Assembly: GCF_946885955.1 (NCBI RefSeq)
Contig: NZ_CAMPHI010000007.1
Location: forward strand, 62,001-126,000
Length of the DNA stretch: 64,000 nucleotides
Source of the DNA: an uncultured Pseudomonas sp.
Lineage (GTDB): Bacteria; Pseudomonadota; Gammaproteobacteria; Pseudomonadales; Pseudomonadaceae
Reading direction: 5' to 3'
Shown here: one piece after another, positions 39,272-48,375 of the stretch
How the letters are laid out: each line of letters begins with the position of its first letter
Position numbering within the stretch: the first letter of the stretch is position 1
Translations under genes and position numbers: made by a program
Notes under the pieces: generated by a model
What the model was told of the DNA's origin: nothing
The model's database searches: none
What the model saw: only the letters and a program-made list of their open reading frames with translations

Positions 39272-41056
39272 ATGTCTGCATTAGCTGCGAACGCCCCCGA
39301 TCGCCTGCTGGATCTCAACGACCTGCTGCGCGAGCTGATCGCCCAGGGCAAGGTCGCGCAGGACAGCGCCGAGCAATGCCTGACCATCCGCCGCAGCGCG
39401 GTAAACAATCAGCAGCACCCCCTGGAATTTCTCGCCGCGCAGCACCTGGACGACCTCAGCCGCCCTGGTAAAACCCTGGATCTGGAGTACCTGACCACCT
39501 GGCTGGCCGAGTTCGCCGGCCAGCCTTACCTGCGTATCGACCCGCTGAAGATCGATGTCGCGGCGGTGACCCCGCTGATGTCCTATGCCTTCGCCCAACG
39601 CCACAAGATTCTCGCCGTGGCGGTGGACAGCGAGAGCGTCACCATCGCCAGCGCGCAGCCGCTGATGCGCAGCTGGGAAGCCAACCTGACCCATGTGCTC
39701 AAGCGCCCGATCAAGCGCGTTGTGGCCAACCCGCTGGATATCCAGCGCTTTACCGTGGAGTTCTATCGCCTGGCCAAATCGGTCAGCGGCGCCAGCGCCG
39801 GTGGCGACAAGATCAGCGGGGTCGGCAACTTCGAGCAGCTGCTCAACCTTGGCGCCCAGGACCAGGAGCCCGACGCCAACGACGCCCACATCGTCAACAT
39901 CGTCGACTGGCTGTTCCAGTACGCCTTCCAGCAGCGCGCCAGCGATATCCATATCGAGCCGCGCCGCGAACAGGGTAGCGTGCGCTTTCGCATCGACGGC
40001 GTGCTGCACACCGTCTACCAATTCCCGCCGCAGGTGACCATGGCCGTGGTCAGCCGCCTGAAGAGCCTGGGCCGGATGAACGTCGCGGAAAAACGCAAAC
40101 CCCAGGACGGCCGGGTCAAGACCAAGACCCCGGATGGCGGCGAAGTCGAACTGCGTCTGTCGACCCTGCCGACGGCCTTCGGCGAAAAGATGGTGATGCG
40201 GATTTTCGACCCGGAAGTGCTGTTGAAAAGCTTCGACCAGCTGGGCTTCTCGCCGGACGACCTGAAACGCTGGCAGAGCATGACCAGCCAGCCCAACGGC
40301 ATCATTCTGGTCACCGGACCGACCGGTTCGGGCAAGACCACCACGCTCTATACCACGCTCAAGCAGCTGGCCACCGACGAGGTCAACGTCTGCACCATCG
40401 AAGACCCGATCGAGATGATCGAAGGCGCCTTCAACCAGATGCAGGTGCAGAGCAATATCGAGCTGACCTTCGCCAGCGGCGTACGGGCGCTGATGCGCCA
40501 AGACCCGGATATCATCATGGTCGGCGAAATCCGCGACCTGGAGACCGCCGAGATGGCGATCCAGGCCGCACTCACCGGTCACCTGGTGCTCTCCACCCTG
40601 CACACCAACGACTCGCCGAGCGCCATCACCCGCCTGCTGGAACTCGGCGTGCCGCATTACCTGCTCAAGGCCACATTGCTCGGCGTCATGGCCCAGCGCC
40701 TGGTGCGCACCCTGTGCCCACACTGCAAGGTGCCGCACGAACTCAACGAGGATGACTGGCAGAGCCTGACCAAGCCCTGGAATGCGCCGCTGCCGTCCGG
40801 CGCGCAGAAGGCCGTGGGCTGCCTGGAGTGCCGCGACACCGGCTACCGCGGCCGCGCCGGGGTCTACGAAATCATGCTGATCAACGACGCGATGAAGCCG
40901 CTGATCAGCGCCGATACCGACCTCTCCAGCCTGCGCCGCCATGCGTTCAAGGAGGGCATGCGCAGCCTGCGCCTGTCAGGCGCGCAAAAGGTTGCCGCCG
41001 GCCTGACCACCATCGAGGAAGTGCTGCGCGTCACCCCGCAGAGCGAACAGAAATAA
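39272..41056 (+). CDS. Stand-alone GspE/PilB-type secretion ATPase
   Basis: A 594-residue hexameric motor ATPase of the type II secretion/type IV pilus family. Visible: N-terminal MshEN-like region (~10-160), N2 domain with 'QQRASDIHIEPRREQGSVRF', Walker A 'GPTGSGKTTTLYTTLKQL', Asp box/Walker B 'RALMRQDPDIIMVGEIRD', His box 'GHLVLSTLHTND' and a zinc motif with two CxxC pairs ('CPHCKV' and 'CLECRDTG'). No pseudopilin, secretin or PilC gene is nearby. PAO1 has an equivalent lone ATPase (PA5210, from memory). The ribosome site GAGGAG lies 4-9 nt before the ATG. Confidence 0.9.
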   Translation: MSALAANAPDRLLDLNDLLRELIAQGKVAQDSAEQCLTIRRSAVNNQQHPLEFLAAQHLDDLSRPGKTLDLEYLTTWLAEFAGQPYLRIDPLKIDVAAVTPLMSYAFAQRHKILAVAVDSESVTIASAQPLMRSWEANLTHVLKRPIKRVVANPLDIQRFTVEFYRLAKSVSGASAGGDKISGVGNFEQLLNLGAQDQEPDANDAHIVNIVDWLFQYAFQQRASDIHIEPRREQGSVRFRIDGVLHTVYQFPPQVTMAVVSRLKSLGRMNVAEKRKPQDGRVKTKTPDGGEVELRLSTLPTAFGEKMVMRIFDPEVLLKSFDQLGFSPDDLKRWQSMTSQPNGIILVTGPTGSGKTTTLYTTLKQLATDEVNVCTIEDPIEMIEGAFNQMQVQSNIELTFASGVRALMRQDPDIIMVGEIRDLETAEMAIQAALTGHLVLSTLHTNDSPSAITRLLELGVPHYLLKATLLGVMAQRLVRTLCPHCKVPHELNEDDWQSLTKPWNAPLPSGAQKAVGCLECRDTGYRGRAGVYEIMLINDAMKPLISADTDLSSLRRHAFKEGMRSLRLSGAQKVAAGLTTIEEVLRVTPQSEQK

Positions 41057-41199
41057 CCAGCGGGCACTTGCGCGACCTTGGCTCGTCCTGATCGCAGAGA
41101 CTTGCAGCAGCTAGCTTGCAGGCGATCCCCAGACCGCTGCCGTGGATACCCTGATCGCCCGTCGGCAGACGCCTATAAACTGCAGATGCGCTTCGCGCA

Positions 41200-41901
41200 C
41201 TAGCCCCGGGAAGCCAGCGTCGCGATATGCTGCGGCTTGCAATTCAGATAAGCCGAACCCTGCAGCCAACGCGGGTCGGAATGCCAGGCGAAGAGAAACT
41301 GCCCGCCCTTGAGCTCGTCGACCACCATCCGCGCAACCTCGGGGCGCACCGCCGGGCACCCCAGGCTCCGCCCGATCCGCCCCTGACTGCGCGCCAATAG
41401 CGGGTTCACGTAGTCAGCGCCATGGATGACGATGGCGCGTTCACGTGCCAGATCGTTCAGGCCGGGCTCGAGGCCGTCCATACGCAGCGAATAGCCATGC
41501 TTGCCACTGTAACTCTCGGCGGTGCGAAACAAGCCGAGGCTGCTCTGATGGCTGCCGAGGAGGTTGGAGAAGCTGTCAGCGAAGTTCTCCCCCGACGCAC
41601 GGCCATGGGCGACGAAATCGCGCAGCAACAAACGCTTCTGACGCAGGTCGAAAATCCACAGGCGGCGCTCGACGGACGGCCGGGAAAAGTCGATTACCGC
41701 CAGACGGCGGGCCGGTTCGGCGCCATGATTGACCGCGCACTGCATCGCCGCCAGGGCATGCTGCAGTGCCTGGCGGTCGAGCCCGGGGGCAATTCGCGCC
41801 AGGTCATCGAACAGTGCATCCTGCTGCGGCGTGGCCGCCAGCAGCGATGCACAAAAAAACCACAACCCCGCCAGGCAGAGCCGGCCAGAACGTCGAAACA
41901 T
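41200..41901 (-). CDS. Murein L,D-transpeptidase catalytic-domain protein
   Basis: A 233-residue exported protein with an N-terminal signal sequence ('LCLAGLWFFCASLLAATP'). The catalytic domain is of the YkuD-2 type: 'RLWIFDLRQKRLLLRDFVAHG', 'SYSGKHGYSLRMDGLE', His in 'AIVIHGADYVNP' and the nucleophilic Cys in 'GRSLGCPAVRPEVA'. It should remodel peptidoglycan cross-links in the periplasm. ATG at 41901 places the signal peptide at the N-terminus; the 41 extra residues of the longer frame are not signal-like. It is divergent from the second L,D-transpeptidase at 42024. Confidence 0.87.
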   Translation of the reverse strand: MFRRSGRLCLAGLWFFCASLLAATPQQDALFDDLARIAPGLDRQALQHALAAMQCAVNHGAEPARRLAVIDFSRPSVERRLWIFDLRQKRLLLRDFVAHGRASGENFADSFSNLLGSHQSSLGLFRTAESYSGKHGYSLRMDGLEPGLNDLARERAIVIHGADYVNPLLARSQGRIGRSLGCPAVRPEVARMVVDELKGGQFLFAWHSDPRWLQGSAYLNCKPQHIATLASRG

Positions 41902-42023
41902 GCGCGCAAAATCCCCTAGGAAAGCTGCTCCAGGACATCCTGTCACAAGATCCAACCGCGACTCGCTTATACTCTTTACGGCACATTGCCATGCCATTGT
42001 GAGCCAAGGAACGGAGCAGTACA

Positions 42024-43616
42024 TTGATCAATAAATGCGCATCCTACCTGAGCGCCGCCCTGCTCAGCCTGCCACTGGTCGCCCAGGCTACGGAGCAGCT
42101 GGTCGGCAGCAACGCCGATCTACGCCCGCAACTGCAGGCGCAGGCGGCGTATTGCGCAGCGCAGTCGGCCAACCTGGATGGCGATGCGCAGCGATTGCTG
42201 GTGGATTTCTACCTGCAACGCGAAGGCCGCCGCGCCTGGCAGACCGAGGCGCAACAGCAGCAGTTGCGCGAACAGATCGAACAGCTGGCGGACGACGGCC
42301 TGCAGCCCGATGAATACCCGCTGCCCACGCCGAGCATGGCCGAGCCCAGCGAGCAACGCGATTGCGCGGACCTGCTCACCAGCCACAGCTACCTGCAAGC
42401 ACTGCTGCATCTGCGCCGCGGCCGGCTGCTGCAACAGCGTCTGGAACCCCTCTGGCGAGATGCGCAACTGGGCCATGCGGACCCGAGACTGGCGACGCTG
42501 TCACTTGCCCTGTACCACCTCGACGATCCCGCCCGCGCATTCGCCCAGGCCCGTCCCGCCAACGAACGCTATCGCCGCCTGCGCGCCGCCTATGCGGCGC
42601 AACGGCGCCAACCCCTGGCCGAGTGGTCGGCATTGCCGAACGGTCCGCTGTTAAGGCCGGCGCAAGAAGACGCAAGGCTCGCGGCCTTGCGCACACGGCT
42701 CGCGGCCGAAGGCTACCTGCACGTAGCCAGCAATGAACTACCCGAGGCTTACGACTCGGCCACCGCCGCCGCGCTGCAACGCTTCCAGGCTGAGCACGGG
42801 CTCAAGGACGACGGCATCCTCGGCCCCGCCAGCCTGGTCGAGCTGAACCTGAGCGCCCAACATCGCCGCGATCAGCTACGCGCCAACCTGGAGCGCCTGC
42901 GCTGGCTTGCCGACGATCTGGACGCCGCCCAGGTTGCGATCAACGTCGCTGCCGCCGAGCTGTTGGTCGTGCGCGAGGGACGCACGCTCTGGCGCACCCG
43001 CACCCAGGTCGGTCGCCCAGCACGGAGAACCCCGCTGCTCGCATCGCGGATCACCCGGCTGACGTTGAACCCGACCTGGACGGTGCCGCCGACCATTCTG
43101 CGTGAAGACAAACTGCCGGCGATCCGCGAGGACATCGCCTACCTTGAGCAAAACCAGCTGAGCGTTTTCGACCGCGACGGCAACCGTCTCGACCCGCAAA
43201 CCCTGGACTGGAGCAACCCCGGGAGCATCCTGTTGCGTCAGGCGGCCGGCATCCGCAACCCTCTGGGGCGCGCGGCCGTGCGTTTCACCAACCCGTTTTC
43301 CGTGTACCTGCACGATACGCCCAGCCAGCAGCTGTTCGACAAAGCGCCGCGTCCGTTCAGTTCCGGTTGCGTCCGGGTGGAAACCATCGACACCCTGCTC
43401 GCCTGGCTGCTGGCCCCCGATGAGGTGGAGGGCGTACAAAGCCGCATCGCCAGCGGCAAAACCCAGGAATACCGCCTGCAACACCCGGCGCCGCTGCTGA
43501 TCGCTTACTGGACCGCCGAAGCCAGCGCCGACGGCAGCCTGCACTATGCCCCCGACATCTACGATCTGGATGCCCGGCTGATAGCCGCGCTGGCCGCCGC
43601 CAGCACGCGCGATTAA
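42024..43616 (+). CDS. YcbB/LdtD-type L,D-transpeptidase
   Basis: A 530-residue periplasmic enzyme that forms 3-3 cross-links in peptidoglycan. It has a signal peptide (CASYLSAALLSLPLVAQATE), an LdtD-type N-terminal scaffold, a PG-binding domain ('YDSATAAALQRFQAEHGLKD', 'GILGPASLVELN') and a C-terminal YkuD catalytic domain with 'VYLHDTPSQQLFDKA' and the active-site 'FSSGCVRVETIDTLL' (Cys). The start codon is TTG at 42024 with GGAG about 9 nt upstream. It forms a divergent pair with the other L,D-transpeptidase; the 122-bp space must hold both promoters. Confidence 0.9.
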   Translation: MINKCASYLSAALLSLPLVAQATEQLVGSNADLRPQLQAQAAYCAAQSANLDGDAQRLLVDFYLQREGRRAWQTEAQQQQLREQIEQLADDGLQPDEYPLPTPSMAEPSEQRDCADLLTSHSYLQALLHLRRGRLLQQRLEPLWRDAQLGHADPRLATLSLALYHLDDPARAFAQARPANERYRRLRAAYAAQRRQPLAEWSALPNGPLLRPAQEDARLAALRTRLAAEGYLHVASNELPEAYDSATAAALQRFQAEHGLKDDGILGPASLVELNLSAQHRRDQLRANLERLRWLADDLDAAQVAINVAAAELLVVREGRTLWRTRTQVGRPARRTPLLASRITRLTLNPTWTVPPTILREDKLPAIREDIAYLEQNQLSVFDRDGNRLDPQTLDWSNPGSILLRQAAGIRNPLGRAAVRFTNPFSVYLHDTPSQQLFDKAPRPFSSGCVRVETIDTLLAWLLAPDEVEGVQSRIASGKTQEYRLQHPAPLLIAYWTAEASADGSLHYAPDIYDLDARLIAALAAASTRD

Positions 43617-43729
43617 ATGATTACCACCGTACAGCGCAGCGCCGGATAACCGCAGTCACACTGATCGGCACCGGATTCGCCCGGGTTGTGCTTAGATGTC
43701 ATAACGCCCACTAATCAGAGAAGCAGTTT

Positions 43730-44653
43730 ATGGAAATCGGCAGTGTGATAGTGCTCTTCGTCGGCCTCGCCGTCGCCGTGGTCTTCATGGGATTCAAGGT
43801 CGTCCCGCAAGGTTCGCAATGGACGGTGGAGCGCTTCGGCCGCTATACCAATACACTGACCCCGGGCTTGAACATCATCGTGCCGGTGATGGACCGCATC
43901 GGTCACAAGCTCAGCGTCATGGAAACGGTGCTGGATATCCCCCCACAGGAGGTGATCACCTCCGACAACGCCACGGTGCAGATCGATGCGGTGTGCTTCT
44001 TCCAGGTGATCAACGCCGCCCAGGCCGCCTATGAGGTGAACAACCTCACCCATGCGATCCGCAATCTGCTGCAAACCAATATCCGCACCGTGCTCGGTTC
44101 GATGGAGCTCGATGCCATGCTCAGCCAGCGCGACGCGATCAACGAAAAACTGCTGCGCACTGTGGACGAAGCGACCGCGCCCTGGGGTATCAAGATCACC
44201 CGGATCGAGATCAAGGACATCAGCCCGCCCGCCGACCTGATGGCGGCCATGTCCGGGCAGATGAAAGCCGAGCGGATCAAGCGTGCGCAGATTCTCGAAG
44301 CCGAAGGCCTGCGCGCCGCCGCGATCCTCACCGCCGAAGGCAAGAAACAGGCGCAAATCCTCGAAGCCGAAGGCGAACGCCAGGCCGCCTTCCTTGAAGC
44401 CGAGGCCCGCGAACGTGCCGCCGGCGCCGAGGCCGAGGCAACCCGCATGGTCTCGGCCGCCATCGCCGCCGGTAATGTGCAGGCAATCAACTACTTCGTC
44501 GCGCAGAAATATATCGACGCCCTCGGCCAACTGGCCAGCGCCAACAACAGCAAGGTGGTGCTGATGCCGCTGGAAGCCAGCCAGATGATCGGTGCGGTGG
44601 GCGGCATCGGCGAAATCGTCAAAGCCACGTTCGGCAGCGAAAAGAAGGCGTGA
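43730..44653 (+). CDS. SPFH/band-7 membrane protein (stomatin/QmcA-like)
   Basis: A 307-residue protein anchored by an N-terminal helix ('[19 protein letters not shown]') followed by the SPFH domain ('[20 protein letters not shown]', 'VMETVLDI', '[17 protein letters not shown]') and a long Ala/Glu-rich coiled coil with repeats of the type '[20 protein letters not shown]'. Such proteins form ring-like microdomains and act with NfeD partners or FtsH. The NfeD gene follows after 3 bp, the canonical pairing. Confidence 0.92.
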   Translation: MEIGSVIVLFVGLAVAVVFMGFKVVPQGSQWTVERFGRYTNTLTPGLNIIVPVMDRIGHKLSVMETVLDIPPQEVITSDNATVQIDAVCFFQVINAAQAAYEVNNLTHAIRNLLQTNIRTVLGSMELDAMLSQRDAINEKLLRTVDEATAPWGIKITRIEIKDISPPADLMAAMSGQMKAERIKRAQILEAEGLRAAAILTAEGKKQAQILEAEGERQAAFLEAEARERAAGAEAEATRMVSAAIAAGNVQAINYFVAQKYIDALGQLASANNSKVVLMPLEASQMIGAVGGIGEIVKATFGSEKKA

Positions 44654-44656
44654 CGC

Positions 44657-45106
44657 ATGTGGGATAGTCTGCAACATCTGTCCTACTGGAACTGGCTGGC
44701 GCTCGGCACCGTGTTGCTGATCCTGGAAATATTCGGCGCCGGCGGCTATCTGCTGTGGATCGGCATGGCGGCAGCCAGCGTCGGGGCCATCCTGTTCGTA
44801 TTCCCGGCCCTGCCCTGGGCCCTGCAATTCGTCCTGTTCGGCGTGCTGTCGGTGCTCACCGCGGTGTTCTGGTGGCAACGCCAGCGCACTTCGGCCAAGC
44901 CCTCGGATCAACCTGGGCTGAACCGTCGCGGGAGCGAATTGCAGGGCCGCCTGTTCGTTCTGCACGAAGCCATTCGCGACGGCCGCGGCAAGATCAAGGC
45001 CGGTGATTCGCTGTGGCTGGTCAGCGGCCCGGAACTGCCTGCCGGCCAGACCGTCAGAGTGGTCGGCCAGGACGGTGTGGTGCTCAAGGTCGAAGCCCTG
45101 CAATGA
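44657..45106 (+). CDS. NfeD-like membrane protein
   Basis: A 149-residue short-form NfeD protein: two or three N-terminal membrane helices ('WNWLALGTVLLILEIFGAGG', 'LQFVLFGVLSVLTAVFWW') and a C-terminal OB fold ('NRRGSELQGRLFVLHEAI', 'VRVVGQDGVVLKVEAL'). It is the usual partner of the SPFH protein encoded 3 bp upstream, with which it forms membrane microdomains. Its stop overlaps the next start as ATGA. Confidence 0.9.
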   Translation: MWDSLQHLSYWNWLALGTVLLILEIFGAGGYLLWIGMAAASVGAILFVFPALPWALQFVLFGVLSVLTAVFWWQRQRTSAKPSDQPGLNRRGSELQGRLFVLHEAIRDGRGKIKAGDSLWLVSGPELPAGQTVRVVGQDGVVLKVEALQ

Positions 45107-45851
45107 GCCTGTCGCGACTTGCGCCCCTGACGGCGGCGCAAGATGGCGATGCGCTCGAGCTACTCGATCGGGCGTTTGCCGATGACCCGAGCCTGGCCTG
45201 GTACCTGCACGCAGACCGTCCCGACTATGCCGCGCGGCGCCGCGTCTATCTCGCCAGCTACCAGCGATTTCACCGCGCCAATCGGCTGATGACGCAGGCC
45301 GTTGAAAAATGTAGGCGAGGCAGGCAAGACAAGGCAAAAACGGCCGAAAAAGCGGAGTTTACGTGTTGTAAATGAGCATTTTGAGGCCGTTTTTAACGCA
45401 GTATTGCCAACGCAGGTAGCTTTTCAACGGCCTGCTAGCCGCCTGGCAGGCCCGGCGACTGGTCGGAGCCTGCTATTTCAGCGGGCCCGGGCAAACGCCG
45501 AGCGACGCCAGCCTGCTGCAGATCGGCCAGGCAATTCGTGAGCAATGCGGCGAGGCCTGCCTGGCGCGTCTCGATCACCTGATCGAGGCCTTCGAGCGCC
45601 ATCTCGGCGCAGCGGGCGATCACGCCCGTATCGAATTCATTGGTGTAGTGCCGGAGCTGCACGGACAAGGCATCGGTAGCGCCCTGCTCCGGCAGTGCCT
45701 GGTGCAGCTGAAGGCAGACGGTTGCAACAGGGTCGCCCTGGAAACCGCGGAGCCTCGCAATCTTGCGCTATATCGTCGTCATGGCTTCGAACAGACCGGT
45801 AGCTTGTCCCTGGATGGCCTGCATCAGCGCTACCTGCAACGAACATGCTGA
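45103..45851 (+). pseudogene. GNAT N-acetyltransferase split by a small inverted-repeat element
   Basis: The frame opens at ATG 45103 (ATGA overlap with nfeD) with 'LAPLTAAQDGDALELLDRAF' and, after the inserted element, reaches a stop at 45375. The second half is open in another frame from about 45429 to 45851, with the acetyl-CoA site 'VVPELHGQGIGSALLRQCL' and 'YRRHGFEQTGSLSLDGLHQR'. Removing the 128 bp at 45301-45428 joins both halves in one uninterrupted frame. The gene is thus probably inactive. It was part of an operon with the SPFH/NfeD pair; its substrate is unknown. Confidence 0.8.
45301..45428. mobile_element. Small inverted-repeat (MITE-like) element inside the GNAT gene
   Basis: GTTGAAAA at the left and TTTTCAAC at the right end form terminal inverted repeats, extended by the flanks to a perfect 15 bp (GCAGGCCGTTGAAAA, 45294-45308, against 45421-45435). 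Inner segments AAAAACGGCC and GGCCGTTTTT form a second inverted pair. It is about 128-142 bp depending on where the true ends lie, and carries no gene. I recall similar repeats as common in Pseudomonas genomes. Confidence 0.75.
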
Positions 45852-45918
45852 CAATGGGTTGAACCCAAACGTGTGCATCAAGCTCTCAGCTAAAGGGACC
45901 TCGCACAGGAGTCTGCTC

Positions 45919-46218
45919 ATGCGCTTCTTTAAACCGATTGTGGCTATGGCATGTATCCTCGCCGCCGCGCCGGCATTCGCCGATAGTTTCGTCCGCGATA
46001 TTCTTTCGTCCGGGGCGACCACTGCCTCTACCTACCTGACATCCAAGGACAAGAAGCTGATCGTCCCCGCCCGCGAGGATGCCAGCAGCTTTATCGCCAG
46101 CGACGGCGCGATTCGCGGCCCCTATCTGGAGGCGGCGTTACGCCAGGTACGCGCGGATCACCCGGACCTGCAAGCCAGCGACTTCGAATTGGCCAGTGCG
46201 ATACTGGCAGCCGAATAG
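45919..46218 (+). CDS. DUF2388 family exported protein
   Basis: A 99-residue protein with a signal peptide ('RFFKPIVAMACILAAAPAFA') and a mature part 'DSFVRDILSSGATTASTYLT' to 'DLQASDFELASAILAAE', matching the DUF2388 family found, often as tandem paralogues, in Pseudomonas. Function unknown; probably periplasmic. AGGAG lies 7 nt before the ATG at 45919. The stretch after it contains a terminator at 46361. Confidence 0.8.
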   Translation: MRFFKPIVAMACILAAAPAFADSFVRDILSSGATTASTYLTSKDKKLIVPAREDASSFIASDGAIRGPYLEAALRQVRADHPDLQASDFELASAILAAE

Positions 46219-46310
46219 CGGCGCATTTTCAGGCCAAGTCAGCCTGCGCCATTGCCTTCTGGCAGTGGCGTTTTAGTGGGTTGGAGCAAGGGGCGCCGGT
46301 GAAAAGCGGC

Positions 46311-46331
46311 TCGCCTAGGGAACCTAGGCGA
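46311..46331. repeat. Perfect 9-bp palindrome with 3-nt loop
   Basis: TCGCCTAGG-GAA-CCTAGGCGA lies in the space between the convergent DUF2388 and gcvH genes, 30 bp before the terminator. Contains two CCTAGG hexamers. Confidence 0.7.
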
Positions 46332-46360
46332 TTTGCGGCGAAGATCCGGATCGGCCAATC

Positions 46361-46381
46361 GGCCAGCCAAGCTGGCCTTTT
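46361..46381 (+). terminator. Rho-independent terminator between DUF2388 and gcvH
   Basis: GGCCAGC-CAA-GCTGGCC followed by TTTT. It can act for the DUF2388 gene; on the other strand there is no A-run, so it is less likely for gcvH. Confidence 0.7.
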
Positions 46382-46413
46382 CAGCAGCCTGCTAGCCGAT
46401 GCTGCCGCATCCC

Positions 46414-46803
46414 TCAGGCGTCGGAGTCGGCGGCCGCCTTGTAGCCTTCGGCATCGAGCAGCTTGTCCAGCTCGCCGGCATCGCTGGGCTTGAGTTTGAA
46501 GAACCAGCTGCCATAGGGGTCGCTGTTCACGCTTTCCGGACTATCGGCCAGGCTCTCGTTGATGGCGATGACTTCGCCAGCAATCGGCGCGTAGATGTCC
46601 GAAGCGGCCTTCACCGATTCCACCACACCGGCTTCCTGGCCGGCGTTCAAGGTCTTGCCGACTTCCGGTAACTCGATGAAAACCACATCGCCCAGGGCTT
46701 CCTGAGCATGATCGGAAATGCCGACGGTCACGCTGCCATCGGCTTCCAGACGCGCCCACTCGTGGCTGACGGCGTAACGCAGATCGGCGGGAATAGTGCT
46801 CAT
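46414..46803 (-). CDS. gcvH: Glycine cleavage system H protein
   Basis: Lipoyl carrier that shuttles the aminomethyl group between P, T and L proteins. The 129-residue protein has the family pattern '[20 protein letters not shown]', '[20 protein letters not shown]' and the lipoylated lysine in '[14 protein letters not shown]'. The ATG at 46803 follows GAGGAA. It lies 114 bp downstream of gcvT. The gcvP gene that usually follows is absent; a DUF2388 gene converges instead. Confidence 0.95.
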   Translation of the reverse strand: MSTIPADLRYAVSHEWARLEADGSVTVGISDHAQEALGDVVFIELPEVGKTLNAGQEAGVVESVKAASDIYAPIAGEVIAINESLADSPESVNSDPYGSWFFKLKPSDAGELDKLLDAEGYKAAADSDA

Positions 46804-46917
46804 ATTTCGTTCCTCATCTGGCATGGCGGCAACGATGCCGTCATGGAAATTTAGCAGGCGTTAGCCGTACCGAAAGAAAGTCTTTGTCCGTTTGCAAACC
46901 CGGCAATACCGGGGCTA

Positions 46918-48003
46918 TCAAATCAGGGCCTTGCCATTGCGTACGAAGGTCGGCTTGACCACCCGCACCGGGTACCACTTACCGCGAATCTCCACTTCGG
47001 CGCGCTCGCTGGTCGCCGCCGGAACCCGCGCCAGTGCAATGGATTTGCCCAGGGTCGGGGAGAAGCTGCCACTGGTGATCTCGCCCTCGCCCACGCCCTC
47101 GACCCGCACCACCTGATGAGCGCGCAGCACGCCACGCTCCTCCAGCACCAGCCCGACCAGCTTGGCAGGCACGCCTTCGGCCTTTTGCCGTTGCAGCGCG
47201 TTGCGCCCAACGAAACCGCGAGCTGCCGGTTCCCAGGCGATGGTCCAGGCCATGTTGGCGGCCAACGGCGTTACGTTTTCGTCCATGTCCTGGCCGTAGA
47301 GGTTCATCCCGGCTTCCAGGCGCAAGGTATCCCGCGCGCCCAAACCGATAGGCGGAATGCCGGCACCGACCAACTCATTGAGAAAGGCCACCGCTTCGGT
47401 GGTCGGCAGCATGATTTCCAGACCGTCCTCACCGGTGTAGCCGGTACGTGCGATAAACCAATCGCCATCGGGCCGCCCTTCGAAGGGCTTGAGGCTCTGA
47501 ATCAGGCTGGCACGTGACTGGCTCACCAGTTCGGCGGTTTTGCTGCGTGCGTGCGGCCCCTGAATCGCCAGCATGGCCAGCTCGCTACGCTCCTGCAGCT
47601 CGACCGCGAAGCCGGCGCTTTGCAGGCGCATCCAGGCCAGGTCTTTGTCGCGGGTCGAAGCGTTGACCACTACGCGATAGCCGTCCTGCTCGAGCAGATA
47701 GACGATCAGGTCGTCGATCACCCCACCCTGTTCATTGAGCATCGCGCTGTACAACGCCTTGCCGGGTACCTGCAGGCGCTCGATATCGTTTGCCAGCAGG
47801 TGTTGCAGATAAGCCTTGGCCTGGCTGCCGCCGACATCCACCACAGTCATGTGCGACACATCGAAGACGCCGCAGTCGCGACGTACCTGATGATGCTCCT
47901 CGACTTGCGAGCCATAGTGCAACGGCATATCCCAACCGCCGAAGTCGACCATCTTGGCACCCAAAGCGAGGTGCAAGTCATACAGAGGTGTGCGCTGTCC
48001 CAT
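46918..48003 (-). CDS. gcvT: Aminomethyltransferase (glycine cleavage T protein)
   Basis: Transfers the methylene from H-protein-bound aminomethyl to tetrahydrofolate, releasing ammonia. The 361-residue protein shows '[20 protein letters not shown]', '[20 protein letters not shown]', '[15 protein letters not shown]' and the folate-site '[20 protein letters not shown]'. The ATG at 48003 follows AAGGAGAC. First gene of a gcvT-gcvH operon. I looked for a glycine riboswitch upstream and did not see one. Confidence 0.95.
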   Translation of the reverse strand: MGQRTPLYDLHLALGAKMVDFGGWDMPLHYGSQVEEHHQVRRDCGVFDVSHMTVVDVGGSQAKAYLQHLLANDIERLQVPGKALYSAMLNEQGGVIDDLIVYLLEQDGYRVVVNASTRDKDLAWMRLQSAGFAVELQERSELAMLAIQGPHARSKTAELVSQSRASLIQSLKPFEGRPDGDWFIARTGYTGEDGLEIMLPTTEAVAFLNELVGAGIPPIGLGARDTLRLEAGMNLYGQDMDENVTPLAANMAWTIAWEPAARGFVGRNALQRQKAEGVPAKLVGLVLEERGVLRAHQVVRVEGVGEGEITSGSFSPTLGKSIALARVPAATSERAEVEIRGKWYPVRVVKPTFVRNGKALI

Positions 48004-48375
48004 GGGTGTCTCCTTGCGGGCTGGGCAGTGCAGCGGCAACCCGGCTGAGCCCTGAAGAAGGGCACTGACACGGGCTATCGAGATGACGGGCCACTGCGAA
48101 TGGCGCGCATTGTAGCCGCAACATCGGGACGGGTCATCTTGGCGATGGCGTTGGCAGACCTCCCGCAATTACCCAAGCCACAAGCCGACCCGGAAGCCGA
48201 GCGCGCCTGCCCTTTTGCATTTGCACATTCAGCGGCCCAGCGCCCGCCGCGAAGAAAGCGGATCAGCGAGCGCCCGGATCCGCACCATTCAGGCCCTGCA
48301 GCACCGGTCGGCCTGCGGGTTCACGCCATCTTCCATCGGGGGTCGCCCAGGGCGAGCCTGGCAAGCGTCAGCCGT
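48004..48375. other. 372-bp region upstream of gcvT
   Basis: Lies between the stop of the small exported protein gene and the gcvT start, both on the minus strand. It should contain the gcvT promoter. I see no riboswitch, no convincing gene and no repeat; short frames here are GC-driven shadows. Confidence 0.5.

Noticed and set aside
48004..48375. Glycine riboswitch upstream of gcvT
   Set aside because: I looked for the conserved tandem aptamer motifs on the minus strand and did not find them.
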